Source of the DNA: Solea solea
Lineage: Eukaryota; Chordata; Actinopteri; Pleuronectiformes; Soleidae
Direction: 5' to 3'
Assembly (NCBI RefSeq): GCF_958295425.1
Contig: NC_081148.1
Coordinates: 10,883,466-10,947,465, forward strand
DNA length: 64,000 bases
The notes beneath the pieces are model-generated. The model was not told the DNA's origin and did no database searches. It worked only from the letters and a program-made list of their open reading frames with translations. Made by a program: the position numbers and the translations under genes. Positions 43,856 to 56,585 of the stretch are shown here, one piece after another (position 1 is the first letter of the stretch; the number at the start of each line of letters is the position of its first letter).

Positions 43856-45508
43856 ACTGCCTGCATGCCCTTTTGCATTTTCATGAAGTTAATCCTGGTT
43901 CGGCCAAGTGAGTCTGGCTGTGCATAAATAATCACTTTAGAAGTTCAAACAGCATCAGTATGCTGACTCTCAACTAGCAACCAGGACAACAGGCCTGTGA
44001 GCCACGGTTATCCTCTGGACCAACACATGTCTGCTGGCTGCCGAACTACTGGTTGTTATACTCTTCATGGGAAGAAGAGAATGAGAAGGACAGATGAAAG
44101 GAAAGACAGTGTAGGCGTCGTAGTGAAAACACAAGGAACGACAGTGATGCAGGACACATAGATCTATTACAGGAGGCTATAGTGTGTAACATTGTAAAAT
44201 AAACACATGTCTCTTACATTCAAACCACTGAGTTGCTCTCTGTGTTTCTTTCCCATCCTGCACAGTGATGCATTTCATATCACAAGTGAGGCAGACGAAG
44301 CACACATTGCACGTAACTTAAGACAGCTTCATACAGCAAGACACATCCATGAAAAGTAGATTCTACTGCAATAAAAAAATAAACCTGGATGTTCAGCCGG
44401 AGTTCACAATAGTATTTTTTATTGCAATCACAAACTTGGCTTCTCACAAATGTGATCATCTGACATTAAAAATGCCTGCTCCGCTAACAGCAATCAAGCT
44501 CTCCTGGCTGTGTGCCTGCATGTGCCAATCACAGTTGCTGCTGTTTTCTTCATCACGCAGCTCCAATTAGGTTTCCTGGACGCAGTCTGGACAAGTAAAG
44601 CCATGGTAAATGACAAAGCTTACCAAAGTACCGTAGAAACACACATCAGAGACAGCATTGATCTGTTTCCCCTCCTCTCTCTCTGTGAGTGTGAGTGGGT
44701 AGGGGCAAGGGAGAGGAAACTAGGTCATGTTCTGCAGAGTCTTAGAGACCGTTGACTGTTTTGGTAATTACTCAGAAATCCACAGGGGGTGATAGAGGCT
44801 CTGGAGCTTTAAGAAAGAAAGAAGGAAAGAAAGGAAAAGGAAAGATGGAAAGAGGGATTTTGGGCTTAAAGGAAGAGACTTCTCTATGGCTTTTCCTCCT
44901 AATATTGGCTCATGTTTCACTCCAATGATCTAAGCCCAAGTCCCCAGCTTGGTCCCAATTGGCCCTCCATGAGTCAAATTAGCTCCAATATCGAGAGCTT
45001 AGTCAGATTTAAAGAAACAGCTGGCACCGTGTGGGGCCGCGTGGATCCAAGATGCCTGGCTAGTAACAACAGTAAGGCCTATACATTCCTCTCCCACAAA
45101 TTTGGCTTAGTCTGGCCCATAGTGCGATATTTGAAATGTAAACATAGATGTGTTGGTCAGAGTTTTTCTTATAAACCTTACAAATGTCTGACCAGGTCAG
45201 TCAGGTAAATCTAGACGCAATGGTTTCCCTTTGCAGTAATAAAGGCATAATGCTTAGCTCTGGCAGCATGATGCTGGGGATGATATCTTCATGCACATGT
45301 TGGCTGGATTACTATTGACGTTTGTACACACATTCAGATCCAGTGAAGACTGACTTCTTACTTTTGGTGCTTCCTTGAATTTTCAACATTTTAGTTTTAT
45401 TAATGTGGACATTTTAGAATTTGCATTGGCAGGTTCCTACAACATCAACTTTAATCTGTTGTGAAGGTTTCAGACTTTCCATCTTATTGTGAAGTCAAAA
45501 TATGAATC
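43856..45508. other. unannotated, with a conserved-non-coding-like stretch
   Basis: (GAAA)n-like purine run near 44810-44860. 44925-45060 is unique and balanced (for example TCCCAATTGGCCC, GTCAAATTAGCTCC) and resembles conserved non-coding DNA. No exon is recognised. Confidence 0.45.
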
Positions 45509-45510
45509 AG

Positions 45511-45655
45511 TCATTCATCCATCATCTACCACTTTTACTCTCCACGTTGTGCCAATCCCAGCTGACATAGGGCGAAAGGCAGGGTCCACCATAGACACGT
45601 CACCAGTCATCACAGAGACAAACAACCATACATTGGAAATTTGCCTTCAAAGACA
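45511..45655 (+). repeat. abundant teleost interspersed repeat, copy D (partial)
   Basis: 'tcattcatccatcatctacc', 'tcccagctgacatagggcg' and 'gagacaaacaacc' in the same orientation as copy A, internally shortened and lacking the right third. Confidence 0.65.
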
Positions 45656-47639
45656 AATTAAAGCTCATTTTAAATGGTGAATTGATTTGCCAGTTAGCAA
45701 ATATTAGCATGTGAAGCAGCTAAACTATAATTGTGAAGATTAAAAAATGCTAAACATCAGAATGTCAAAATTGTCATTAGGCCAATGTCAGCTTTGAGCT
45801 TAAAGTGGAGCCTCAAGGAGCAAGTAGAGCCGCCAACATCATCCATCTTTTAATTGTTTTAGTGAATTTCCAAACCATTACCTCAAGGTCAGGAATCTTT
45901 CCACTTCTGTTATTTGTATTCCCACGTGTAGGGTTTAGACTAGTGCATCCACTTTAGGACACAATTTGTATCCAACCCTGATGTCATCTGATATTATGCT
46001 TTTTTTCTCTTTTAAGTTTATTTTGAAACACTTTTGGAACCACAGCTGACTCAGCAGTGCCAACCCTTATTCTGCGTAATCCAAAAGTGACAACATGTGA
46101 GCTGCAACATTGTCCATGTCTCTTGTGTACTGCGATGCTTATATTTATGTGGATCAAGCTGTCACTCGCAGAAAACATAGCCTGCTATTTGACATGCACA
46201 TCATATTTTCCAATTACTTACTTGTGCTTGTAACATTTTTGGTAACCTTCATAGGCTCCAGCATGACATAACTCACACTGGCTGCCAGCAAAATTGAACA
46301 AAACAAATTATATAAGCCAGAACTAGATTTAGCCTCAAAAAAGCAACAAAAAGCAAGATAAGAATGACACGGAAAGATTTGCACTGGTGGACAGATGGGG
46401 ACATGATAGAGAAAGAAAAATGAAAAGAAAATTAAAAGAAGAGGAGACACAGGAAAGAAACTGAAAAGAATTGCAGAACATGTGCTGCTGTCAGTCTGTC
46501 TTTAATCCCCTTGGATTTTTTCTGCCTCCCTTTCCCACGTTCTCAGTGTTAATTGATAAACACAGGGAGGGAATGGGACCCCGTGACTAATCATTCTGGC
46601 TGCTGCTTTAGCTGCTGTATGTGTGTATGTGTGTGTGTGTGTACAGGTCACTGAAGCCTACAGGCCCCACTGGAATGGCACTGGTAAGAAACTGGCACCA
46701 TCACTAGTCTGCTGCTGTTTCATGCCAGCACTGTGTTGTCTGGTTTTTCATGAGAACGGAACCACGAAAACATACCATGAGCCAAAATACAGTGTGTTCC
46801 ATGACTCATTAAAAACGTTGCCTGCGTCAGCTATATAAGAATCAGTCGATGCATATAGGTGAACTCTTATCACCACTTGCATCACATAATGTGTAAGAAA
46901 TGACTTGCTTTTTTTGGATTTCACAACGTGTGTAAAAACACACAATTTTCTCTTTACAACTCTCGTCCAAATATTCTGAAATAACAGGATATAAAAAACA
47001 CAACATGAGAATATCCAGTTTAAAATATAATGTGTCCACCTGTGTTAGACATGCAGACCTAACTCAAAATGCAGACAATGTCCTACAATTGCAACCAAAT
47101 GTATAGAAACAATGCTCTTTTGCCTCAGCCTCCTGAAAAAGCCAGATTTGCCTCCTTGCCTCCTCCTGCATACAATAAAAACTCAGGTCACCACCATGAA
47201 GGTCATATTTTCATCAGGCCTCTTAAGACTGGTAAGACGATATGCTGAAAAACAGAGGATCAAACACACTTTGGGTTCTGTTTTTCCACTTAAAAGTAAG
47301 TATACTTTTAGGCAAAAAAAAGGAAATGAACACAGGAGCATGAAGTGATTCATCCTCAGTTCTATGTTTTTATCTTACTTGATTTAAAGTTCCCATATTG
47401 AAGAAAGTGACACATCTATGTTTTTTTTTAATTATAAAGCAGCTCTGAGGATTCAATCCATAGAAAGATGAACATAGCATATTAAAAACCTGTGTGTTCC
47501 ACAGTTTCATGACTTGTTATGAACTAGAAAACCTATGGCTGTAAGTATGGACTGCAGATTGTTGGGTCTATGGATGATTTCCAAGGCTTGTGGTCAGAGT
47601 GGCAAAGACAGAGAAGCTTCTCGATGACTTCATCTCTGC
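45656..47639. other. unannotated unique sequence
   Basis: AT-rich, no exon or repeat family recognised; a short TG run lies near 46620-46642. Confidence 0.5.
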
Positions 47640-48010
47640 CATAACACCGCAGAAAGCCTCAGTAGGCATTTTCGGATCAAAAAGTCATAGGAACTGGCCA
47701 CAGGGGAGCTCCCCCAGGAACTACCCACCCTGTGGGGATTTTTCTCTGTTTACATTTGCACCACCAGTAAGAGCGCGTAGGAACAGTCATGTGACATGAG
47801 CCGACCGAATGGTAAATACAAGCGATGTCACATCTGCACACAAACACAGAACAGAAGAACGGCATTTACCACCCGTTGCTACAATGGCTCATGAGTTGGG
47901 TCTGTCAACGTACACTTACGAAATAAACCGTTCATTATCCCTAACCATGAAGTAGAAGCTGACGGAGTTCATAGAACTATGATTATTCCCAGAGCAGAAG
48001 AAGAAGAAGA
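47640..48010. repeat. possible MITE fragment
   Basis: 'aggggagctcccccaggaac' followed by 'tacccaccctgtgggg', and a terminal (AGA)n run near 47996-48012, recall a fish MITE family. No termini identified. Confidence 0.25.
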
Positions 48011-49590
48011 AATGAGTGTGTTCGCCCAGGTTTTATTTTCACACTGATGGCGATCAACGCCGAAACCGATAAAAACCCATGTGTTCTGCTGAGTCATTTG
48101 ACCTGTGAGTGAATGCCAATTAAACTCCTTCCTGCTGGTAAAAGAAATAACATTTTAAAAAAAGTAAAAAACAACTTGGATTACCAGTGGCAATGACATA
48201 CAAGCCAACCATTTTCTAACTGTGGCATCACATTGTAACACACAGCATGGGAGCGTGCAGGATTCATCTTTCTCATCCACCTTTTAGCAAAAGACCAAAT
48301 AACAGTGTTTTTCCAAAATGTCCAACTGTTCTATGTCATTCACTGAGGAGAAAAAGTGAAAACATCTGGGTTTTTTTTTTTTTTACGAAGGACATCCAAC
48401 AACAATAATGTAATTTGGTTGCAGGTATAATCTCATTGTGTTGTGGTCAGTGTTTGCACAGTCTCTGGCTCTGCCATGAAAAGTTGGCCAATCACATGTT
48501 GCCGCCTCAAACACACCCCTTCTTCGCTCACCCTCACTCACTCACTCTCTCTCTCTCTCTCTCTCTGTCACATACACACATGTTGAAAAGCATATAAAAA
48601 AAAAAGTTGCCCCTTAGTCATAGTATGTAGCACACCCACACACAGCGCTCCCACTCACGCCAGCCACCGCACTGACTCACTCACATACGGTCACTGCTGA
48701 CTCATAATTAGGACTTTTGGATCCAACATCACAAAGGTACATTCAGTGGCTTCGCCTTGAAGCTTGAACAAAGATTTAGTAAATGTTGCGGGTCACACTC
48801 CTCTTGTCTTCTCCTGCAATAAAACCCACCACTAAGAAAGAAAGGAAACCCCCAAAAGGGAAGGAATGCAAGAGTCTATACTTTTTTTCTAAATTGTTTC
48901 CGTGTTGACATGTGGACGGATAACTGATGCCATTTGTCTTAAAATTATAACAAAATGTGGCGAGCGGTTGTATAATGAGAGCAACATAAAAATGGCTCCA
49001 TTAAGATGTTGCAGTGCAGATGTTTGGACCGACATGACATTTGGACTGAGTTCGGCTCGAACTAAAAAAAGCCGCCAGACTGATATTTAGTCGGACTGAA
49101 GGACGACGGGATCACTGACACAAACACGCAGCGATGCGACTGACTGAAGACAAACACAGGCGCACTGGTGTGATGACCGTGTGATATGAAGAGGAGGCAG
49201 GATTTGATTTGTGATTGCTTCAATGAAAGGAAATCGTGTCAAAGACCTCAGTGGATTCCTCATATGCTTGGAGCTGCCTCTGTGTCTGCACAACGGCAAA
49301 CATTAGCAGTCATCGGCACGCACAGATGTTTTTACAGGGGGGGGAAAAAAGAGAAACACTTTTCAAACTGTTGTTTTCACCAGTCTATTCTTTAGTTCTG
49401 GTTTCATGTTGAGATATGATCTAACCAAAATGGTGTTTGTACCTTTTCCTGATTAGAGAGTCATTCGAGCCAAATTGCATTAGGGTTTTTTTCCTTCTTT
49501 TTCTTTAGTTATCCGTGTGGTAACTGGCTGTGTATATTTGTGGTGAGATTTTAAAGTATCTAAAATTACCACATTACATGGGAGTAAATG
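48011..49590. other. unannotated unique sequence
   Basis: A T-run at 48371-48384, a (TC)n run at 48544-48567 and a G8 near 49337. No exon is recognised. Confidence 0.5.
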
Positions 49591-49830
49591 GAAATTCCCT
49601 TTTTTTTTATTTTTTTTTATTAAACTGTCCTTTTATTACCGCAGAGAAGCCATTTTTGGAGGGACAGGATTACAAGAGATGGACAGACAAACAGGCAGTT
49701 GTAGGACTGAGGACTGGTCCGATGCTGCTTTACAGCTAATTGGAGCAATCATAATAAAAGGCCAGTAAATCCCCACCATTAGCCCACTAAGGACAGGAAA
49801 CAGAGGCTGGCTTTTATCACTGCTTCCCCC
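49591..49830. promoter_or_regulatory. conserved-non-coding-like block
   Basis: Contains 'ccttttattaccgcagag', 'acagctaattggagcaatc' and 'ataataaaaggccagtaaat' in unique, balanced sequence. Such densely packed homeodomain-type words are typical of developmental enhancers. Composition-based impression only. Confidence 0.3.
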
Positions 49831-49853
49831 CACTGCTGGTCATACCTGCAGCT

Positions 49854-49873
49854 ACACACACACACACACACAC
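49854..49873. repeat. (CA)n microsatellite
   Basis: 20 bp of CA/AC. Confidence 0.9.
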
Positions 49874-50497
49874 CTCCCTGCTTGTTAGTGTACACTAGCT
49901 GAGTCTATTTTTAGTTCCATGTGTGCGTTTTCACTACTACATACTGTAGTAAACAGTACTTCTGCTTGTAATTAAGATTTCTACTTCCAGATAGGATGGG
50001 GGAGTGTCACGGAGCTGTTGCCCCCAGTAATGTGTTGCTCTCCAGGGGTTGAATTTGACTCCCTGGGGCCTTCTCCTCTGTGACTGCAGTCTCGATTTAG
50101 ATTTTAAGTGAATAACACAGAACCCAGCACAGACTGGCAGAGGGTTGCTGTGCTTTAAGTCACTTCTTTCTTTTCTCCCTCTGCTGTTTGCCCTGTCATT
50201 CCTATACTTGAAGGGGAATTCCCCTATCCTGTGGCCATGGTAGCTGGCTCTGAATAGGCCCGGCTGGAATGAAAGTACTGGGTGAAGAAAGTGTGTGTGT
50301 GTGTGTGTGTGTGTGTTTAGGGTGGAGGCAGTAGTGTTTTAGTGAAAGGCTCTTTGTAAGTCTCCTGCTGTTTGACAGCGGGGCTATCCTCCCAGGACTC
50401 ATCTTCGCCCTGCCACACCCACCCAGCTTTTCATATGGTAAGGTATCCTAATGGCTTTAATGGCTTTAACTCTCACCCGATTGCTGCAGCACTCCCA
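49874..50497. other. unannotated sequence with a (GT)n tract
   Basis: GT at 50291-50317; 'aatggctttaatggcttta' is a short direct repeat near 50450-50469. Confidence 0.5.
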
Positions 50498-50644
50498 AGC
50501 AACCAACGGGCTTCCCCCTGGCAACCAACGTGGCCTACCCACACTGCGCTCCTCCATCAACCCCCCCCCCCCTTGGTAACCAACCACCGGTGCCCCGGCA
50601 ACTGCTTCTGCCCCACTGAACCTGCCCCAGCAACTGCTTTTGAC
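50498..50644 (+). promoter_or_regulatory. cluster of five RFX-type half sites
   Basis: RGYAAC half sites, all in the same orientation, occur at 50498-50503 (AGCAAC), 50520-50525 (GGCAAC), 50575-50580 (GGTAAC), 50597-50602 (GGCAAC) and 50639-50644 (AGCAAC). The first and second continue CAACG and the third CAACC; the last two continue TGCTT. A C12 run (50561-50572) lies in the middle. The cluster could bind RFX factors or reflect decay of a short tandem repeat. Confidence 0.35.
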
Positions 50645-52419
50645 TCTCAATCAGTTCAGGTTCATTTCTGACTCCCTTGTTGGAGGGGCTTGGAGGTGGG
50701 GAACACAGGGAGAGGAGAATGGGAAAGGGCATGGATGTGCACATGTTATTGGGGGTACAGCTTCTACCTGTTAGAACATGCACATACACAAAACCTGTGC
50801 TGAAATGCGGTGCTGAAAGTGGATAATCTGGAGCAGAGAAAGTAAACTTTGGAGTGGCTTTTCTTTGAAGGCATAAAGCGGTCTGTCATTGTTGTCTTGT
50901 TGCCAGCGAGAGGTATCTTTATGCATATTTATGCCTGTCCACAAGCACACACACACACACACACTGACACAAACACATTCAGAGATAAAAAGTGTGGAGA
51001 ATGAAGTGTTCCTGTCAGTTGGGGGTAGTATACACACATTGGGACTTGGCTAAATTAAGGTCGGCCTTTCCACTGGATGCTCGGAGCTGGATTTGCATTT
51101 GAATCCAATTGTAAGTGCCTAGATTTATGCCTCTGTGAGCGGTGCCCAGCAGTGCTTTTTTCTGGCGTTCCCTCTTTACCCCATTCTCTTTCTCATCTTC
51201 CCTCACTTTGTTTGTGCTCCTTATTGCTCTACTATTTTCTTCACTCTTGTCCCACACAGATACCCTCTTTTCTTTTTTTTTAAAGTCTTGTTTACAATGT
51301 CAGGGCCTGTATTTGATCCATTTGTTCTTTATGTCATTATTTTTGATATTTTATACTTTAAATGAACATGTTGATGCCACAGTGACTTGTAATCTCTATT
51401 ATTCCCATTATGTGAACGTATTCCTGCATTGAAACTGAAAACTAGCAGATTCCCTGAACAGCTTGATCAGGCTCAGTGGGTTAAGAAGTAATGCAGCAAC
51501 TTTAAAAAGATGTAGAAGTCATTTAACACTGTGTTCATCACCCACATCATTCCGCAAATACATTTCGAGAACTGAAAGTATAGAAAATGTCAGTGAGAGT
51601 ACGTCCAGTTTGAAGATCATCGTAAAGATTACGACTAATATACAGTGAGTGGGACTATGAAGTCAGAATACAGACAAGTGTGGCTGTTCTTGTTTGGCCA
51701 AAGCTACAAAATGTTGCCTTTAAATAATGAATTAGGGACGTTCAGTTTTTCAAGTCACTATTAAATAAATAGCATGGAATTGTTAAGTGAATTTTCCAAT
51801 TCTATCATTTCATCTGAAACCATTCATTCTCTGTCTCTTCGTCAAACATGATCTGGCGATGCTTAAGCATGCGTTCCTGTTTAATTATTTGCAACGCAAA
51901 ACACTACTGCTTACAATGATTGCTGATAAATTTCTTTACAACGTAGTAAAATCAGCCACTGGGCAGTGATATGGCATAAGAAAACTTTAAGATCTTTTAT
52001 TTTAGTGCCTCACTAGCGATGACCCGTGTTTAAGCCTAAATGTGTGACATCAATGCTGATAAATGAGAGCACCTAGACCTAGAACACATACTAAGAGACG
52101 TTCTTATGTGGGAATCAATAAGCATTTAAGCTCTTACTATTCATCAAGAAGGCTTTTTAAAAGCACCATGGTCTTTCAGTTATAACAGCATGCCCATATG
52201 ACTTCTTTGTTAGCTGGCTGCTCATGTCAGTCACTGTCATGTCAGTACTGGAGGTGTTACTATATTCAACAGTGAAGTGACTTTATTGTAATGAATGTAT
52301 TTGGTCATGAGTGGTGATAGCCGAGATATATGCACTGTTAGATACAGCAAAACAAAGTTAAAAAAAACAGCAATATTTTGCAAGGGGTGGTCCTATAACC
52401 TGAGTCCGTACACATCACC
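50645..52419. other. unannotated unique sequence
   Basis: CA run at 50945-50964; T-rich and C-rich frames near 51130-51290. No exon is recognised. Confidence 0.5.
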
Positions 52420-52560
52420 TCCTCAGCAAAACCAACCACCATGAATTCCCCCTCAGCGCTCCTTGACTGATTGACAGGGAACTCTCTGGCATGAATATTC
52501 ATAATCACAGCCCCACCAAGCTTTCTCACAGCTAGAAGAAAAGTAAGCGCTGCCAGGCAA
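52420..52560 (+). promoter_or_regulatory. enhancer-like block: PBX-MEIS site and POU-type palindrome
   Basis: TGATTGACAG (52468-52477) is the exact decamer bound by PBX with MEIS/PREP. Thirteen bases later ATGAATATTCAT (52491-52502) is a perfect palindrome of the type bound by POU dimers. The block is free of simple repeats. PBX-MEIS with POU sites is common in neural and neural-crest enhancers. Motif evidence only. Confidence 0.4.
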
Positions 52561-53100
52561 GAGAAGATCAGAGCTGGCTGCTCACTTCATGTGGAAATGT
52601 GGGCCTTCTATTCAACTCCCTGCAGGCATTTCCAAAAAAGAATAGGGAAGGGGAGAGTTGTGGGCCATGGGTGGTGGCGGCGGCGATGGTGGTGGTGTGT
52701 CTGAGAGAAAGTTGACAAGATTGAAGGATTTGCCAAGCTCAAGCTTTTGTTTTTGCCTGCATTTAAAAGTTGAATATACATTACTCTACATCTGTTATTC
52801 ATGTGAATTAGCAAATTGTAAAAACAGAAGCTCGGAGTGTAAAAAAAACAACAAAAAAACAGAAAAGATAGGAACTGGAAAAGGAGAACATAGCTCTACT
52901 AGCTTAGCACACACAAACAGGAAAACATGCAATTACCCAGAGGGAGGGAGAAAAAAAAAGAAGAGGAAAACAAACTGCATTGAGATTGATGCATTGAGAG
53001 GACGGGGTGACAGCTGAAACCCTGGGAATGGGTAGTGCTGGTGGGTGGATGGGTGTAGGGTGGGCGGGGGGGGAGGGGGTGATGAGGAGTTGACAGAGGC
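52561..53100. other. unannotated unique sequence
   Basis: (GGT/GGC)n-like run near 52668-52698, A-rich runs near 52840-52960 and a G-rich stretch near 53040-53085. Confidence 0.5.
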
Positions 53101-53400
53101 CTCTCAGCAGTAAAAGACCACTGTGTGTAATCGCTTTTAATTGGAATGTATGGAAGACAAGGCTCTCCGAAGGGATCAGTTGGCCTTAAACCTGCTTAAT
53201 TATAGGGGATCATGTTGGATGGTTGGGTTCGGGTCGAAAATACAGCCGCAAGGATAAAACGATACAAGAGGAGGAGGAGGTGGAGGAGGAGAGGAATTCT
53301 GGCAAGGCATTTTCCCTATATATGGGAAAGCCATTCTAATATTCCCACTTACAGTCTGAATCAAGTGTAATCAACTTGCACTTAATTGCAGGTAGTTTAA
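53101..53400. promoter_or_regulatory. enhancer-like block with a CArG-like palindrome
   Basis: Unique sequence with TTTTAATTGG and CTTAATTATAGG words, a (GGA)n run near 53268-53292 and TTTCCCTATATATGGGAAA at 53311-53329. Its 6-bp arms TTTCCC/GGGAAA flank an A/T core. The core is one base longer than a canonical CArG box (CC-W7-GG), so SRF binding is uncertain. Confidence 0.25.
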
Positions 53401-54047
53401 AAAAAAAAGAAAAAAAAAAGTATCAACTAAACAGTAAACAAAAAAATCTTTTAACATGATGTATAATCTTTAAAGATACTTAGAAGAGTCCATCCACCAT
53501 ATGGCACTTTATGGTCCTGGTCTCCTATGGTGTCACTATGAGGTTCCTACAACACCACTACTGGATGAGTTACCACAGTGACCCTGTGGCCTGTTACTAA
53601 CATCCATCCTGAGTGATCCAGTAACAAATGGACAGCACAAAGTACAGATAATAAAGCACCCGAATGCATCCCAAGGGCTGGCTCATATGTTCTGCTTCCA
53701 CGTGTGCACACAGGTCCTCTAGGGTCCGTCATCCATCCATTTCTGCAGCAGTTCACATCTATCCTACGCAGACGAACTCGTACATACCTCCAGTTTGAGT
53801 CTGCACAGACCCTCTGTGCAGTATGTGCATGTATGTGCATGAGGGAAAGCAAAGGAGCTCTCCACGGAAGCAGAGCATGGTAAGTTTGACCAGACCCTTA
53901 ATGGACCTTCTGATTTAATTACTTAAACCACATATGGAGGTGGTCTGGAAGTTATGTGGCTACATTTCACAACACAAATCCATCCTCAGAACATTTTTAA
54001 AGCTCTCCTCTGACCTGATGCAGTTTCAAAGTGAACCCTAAGTGTTT
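53401..54047. other. unannotated unique sequence
   Basis: A-rich runs at 53400-53420; nothing else recognised. Confidence 0.5.
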
Positions 54048-54079
54048 TTTACACTAATCGGGGCATTGATTAGTGTAAA
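54048..54079. repeat. perfect inverted repeat, 12-bp arms, 8-nt loop
   Basis: TTTACACTAATC (54048-54059) and its exact complement (54068-54079) enclose GGGGCATT. Confidence 0.85.
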
Positions 54080-54701
54080 TAGAGATAATATAGAGCATTA
54101 ACAATGATTACCACATGATTTATTGTCAAGGTTCAAATGGTTGAGGTCTTATTTCATGGTAAAGCTGTACATGTGTTCAGATCTCTCAGGTCAGGGCCTG
54201 GGTGTGCTGAGTATATAGCAACATTACAATCATTTACCTTCCAGTGGTTTGCTCTATCTCTTAAGTGTCTTTGTGCTGTCCTGTAAAGAGTTTATAGTGA
54301 CTCTGTTGTGATGTTTAATGATGTTTATCTCCCTTGCAAGACTTTCTTACATCTCTAAACTTTAGTGTGATGTTTAAAAATGTAGCTTATACCTCACTGC
54401 TGTAATCCAGGTAAAAGTCTAGTCTTTCACTTTCTCAAAGGTTCTTTAAAGACACAATTGAGTTTAGAAGTCCGTAGACAAAAAGACAACTATGTGTCCC
54501 CATGTTACCCAATTTTTAAATTTAAAAAGACATTTCAAGCTTGAACAATTCAGGTTAATCAACATAGAGCTTTTCATCGGGCTTGATAGCAGAATTATTA
54601 ACAACTTACAACCACTGCACTCAGTGAAAGTCACCCCAACACTAATTTTTAACGTATAACAGTTTTAGTGTTTTGAAGTTTCCCAGACTCATTGACTTTT
54701 C
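54080..54701. other. unannotated unique sequence
   Basis: AT-rich; nothing recognised. Confidence 0.5.
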
Positions 54702-54729
54702 TCTCTCGTGTCATTTTTGACACGAGAGA
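54702..54729. repeat. perfect inverted repeat, 12-bp arms, TTTT loop
   Basis: TCTCTCGTGTCA (54702-54713) and its exact complement (54718-54729) flank TTTT. Confidence 0.85.
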
Positions 54730-55192
54730 CAGTTTGCGATTGTTCGATTGTTCCACGCAGACGCTGAATTCCTGTTTGAGAAAACCAGCTCCTTCTTGCC
54801 ACAAAAACTTAATTCACACAGCTTTCACTTTGGGGTTGTGTCTTCTTACAGTTCGAGATTTGGATTTCTCAGACGACTGTGCTTCATTTTTCGATTTCAA
54901 CTTTCTCTCAGTGTCAGAAAACCCCCTTGCACTACTCCTTCAAGACTAAAAATGATGATGAGACCACCTTACCCATCAGTAACACATCAGGCTGTTTTTT
55001 TTGCGTGTAACTGAAGCGAATCCCAGCATTTTCATATTTCCTATTCATTTTTGTTTGTAAACCTTGTTTAAACAATGAAGTCTCTCACACATAAACAAAC
55101 CTTCTATTGCTTACAGAGTTGCGTGTAAGCAATACACACTGACGCTGCAGATATGTATTGTGTTGAGACACACATTCATGCACACACATGTT

Positions 55193-55194
<2 letters not shown>
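54730..55194. other. unannotated unique sequence
   Basis: No exon or repeat recognised. Confidence 0.5.

Positions 55195-55226
<32 letters not shown>
55195..55226. repeat. (CA)n microsatellite
   Basis: 32 bp of CA/AC. Confidence 0.9.
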
Positions 55227-55228
<2 letters not shown>

Positions 55229-56585
55229 TGGGGAGCTGTCAGTATGGACAGTAATATGATGGCTGCTTGGTTGAATTAAAGGAATGCAGTGAAATAGGAG
55301 CTCTTCCACTCTGCAACACTCCACCCCCAACACACATTTCCCAGCTCCTCAGTGGACGTTTCTAGTAGAAGCCCCCACACTCCCCATCCTTGTTGTCATT
55401 GTGCTGGTGGTTTCCTGCCCGCCATCACGGTTGCTCAGTGTTGTCTGGAAGTTTGGTCAACATGGCGACAGGGTCGGGGTCGGTGGAGCCCAGCGACTGC
55501 GGCTAGAGTTGTTTTCCAGAGGGCGAGGGATGCACGCTAAAGCAGACTCTGGGTTTGAGGATTGAAGAGTGCTAGGGATGGGGTCTGTTACATGGTTGAT
55601 GGGGTCTGGCATTTCAATCTCTCTACTACCCCCTCACCACCACTACCACCTCCTTCCCACCCTGTAATGATCTCTGTGGCAGGGTGACCCGGCTCTGGCT
55701 CCAAATGTCTCAGGTCCGACGCTGGGCCACAGCGAGACGCTCCAACCACTTTCCCATGAACCCGTTCTTACAGGCCCATCATTACCATTTAATACACTAT
55801 AATATAAGCCCCCTTTGTCCCCCACTCATCTCCAAAACAACCTCCACCAGGGAAGTGGGGGTGGGGGTTCTGCCCACACCGCAAATAAGCCAGGATACCC
55901 AATATCCCTCCTCTTTTATTTGGATCTATGCAGCACATAGCTGCGCAACAGCTCCCAGTCATTTCAGACAGGCCACTAAATATGGGCTACTGTGAATTGG
56001 ATAAATAAACATCAGTGAGGGCTGTGCAAACACATCAGGATGTAAGAATGAAATGACAGTTTCATTCAGTGCTGTAAAGAAAGTTTTAGGGTATTGTGTC
56101 ACCTTGACAAATCAGACCTGGATCCGTGTCATGACACAGTGGTTAGAGGTTTGATTTTCAACGTTGCTGCTTTGTAAGTCTGCGATTCAGTGAGAATTGT
56201 TGGTGCTCAGACATAATTGGCCTGCTGTTTCTGACATCAGGCATTTGGCTATCAACATCCAAGAACACAAATAGAAAAGGCCTCTGGAAAACGTCTTTAG
56301 GGGGGAAATAAAACGACCAAAGCAAGCAGCTAGTCAGTTACAAATGTTGTTGTTTTACAGGAAACCAAATTGTGGCGGTGGCAATTCCCATGTTAATACC
56401 CCATGCGTTTAATCAGTGTTTGTTTAATGCATGTGGGTTTTATCTGCTTCTGCTCCGATCGACCTCAGTGGGAAGTTGAGACCCCGGTGAACACGATCAT
56501 TTCTTTTTCATCTGCTCCCACATAGACACACATAGTCATTAGCATTAATGTTAGCAGGGATCCTAGTGGTCAGTATCATTTATTG
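55227..56585. other. unannotated unique sequence
   Basis: GC-richer around 55400-55520 but with short, unrecognised frames only. A weak tRNA-like phrase (ACACAGTGGTTAGAGG, near 56134) could be a decayed SINE head. Confidence 0.45.
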
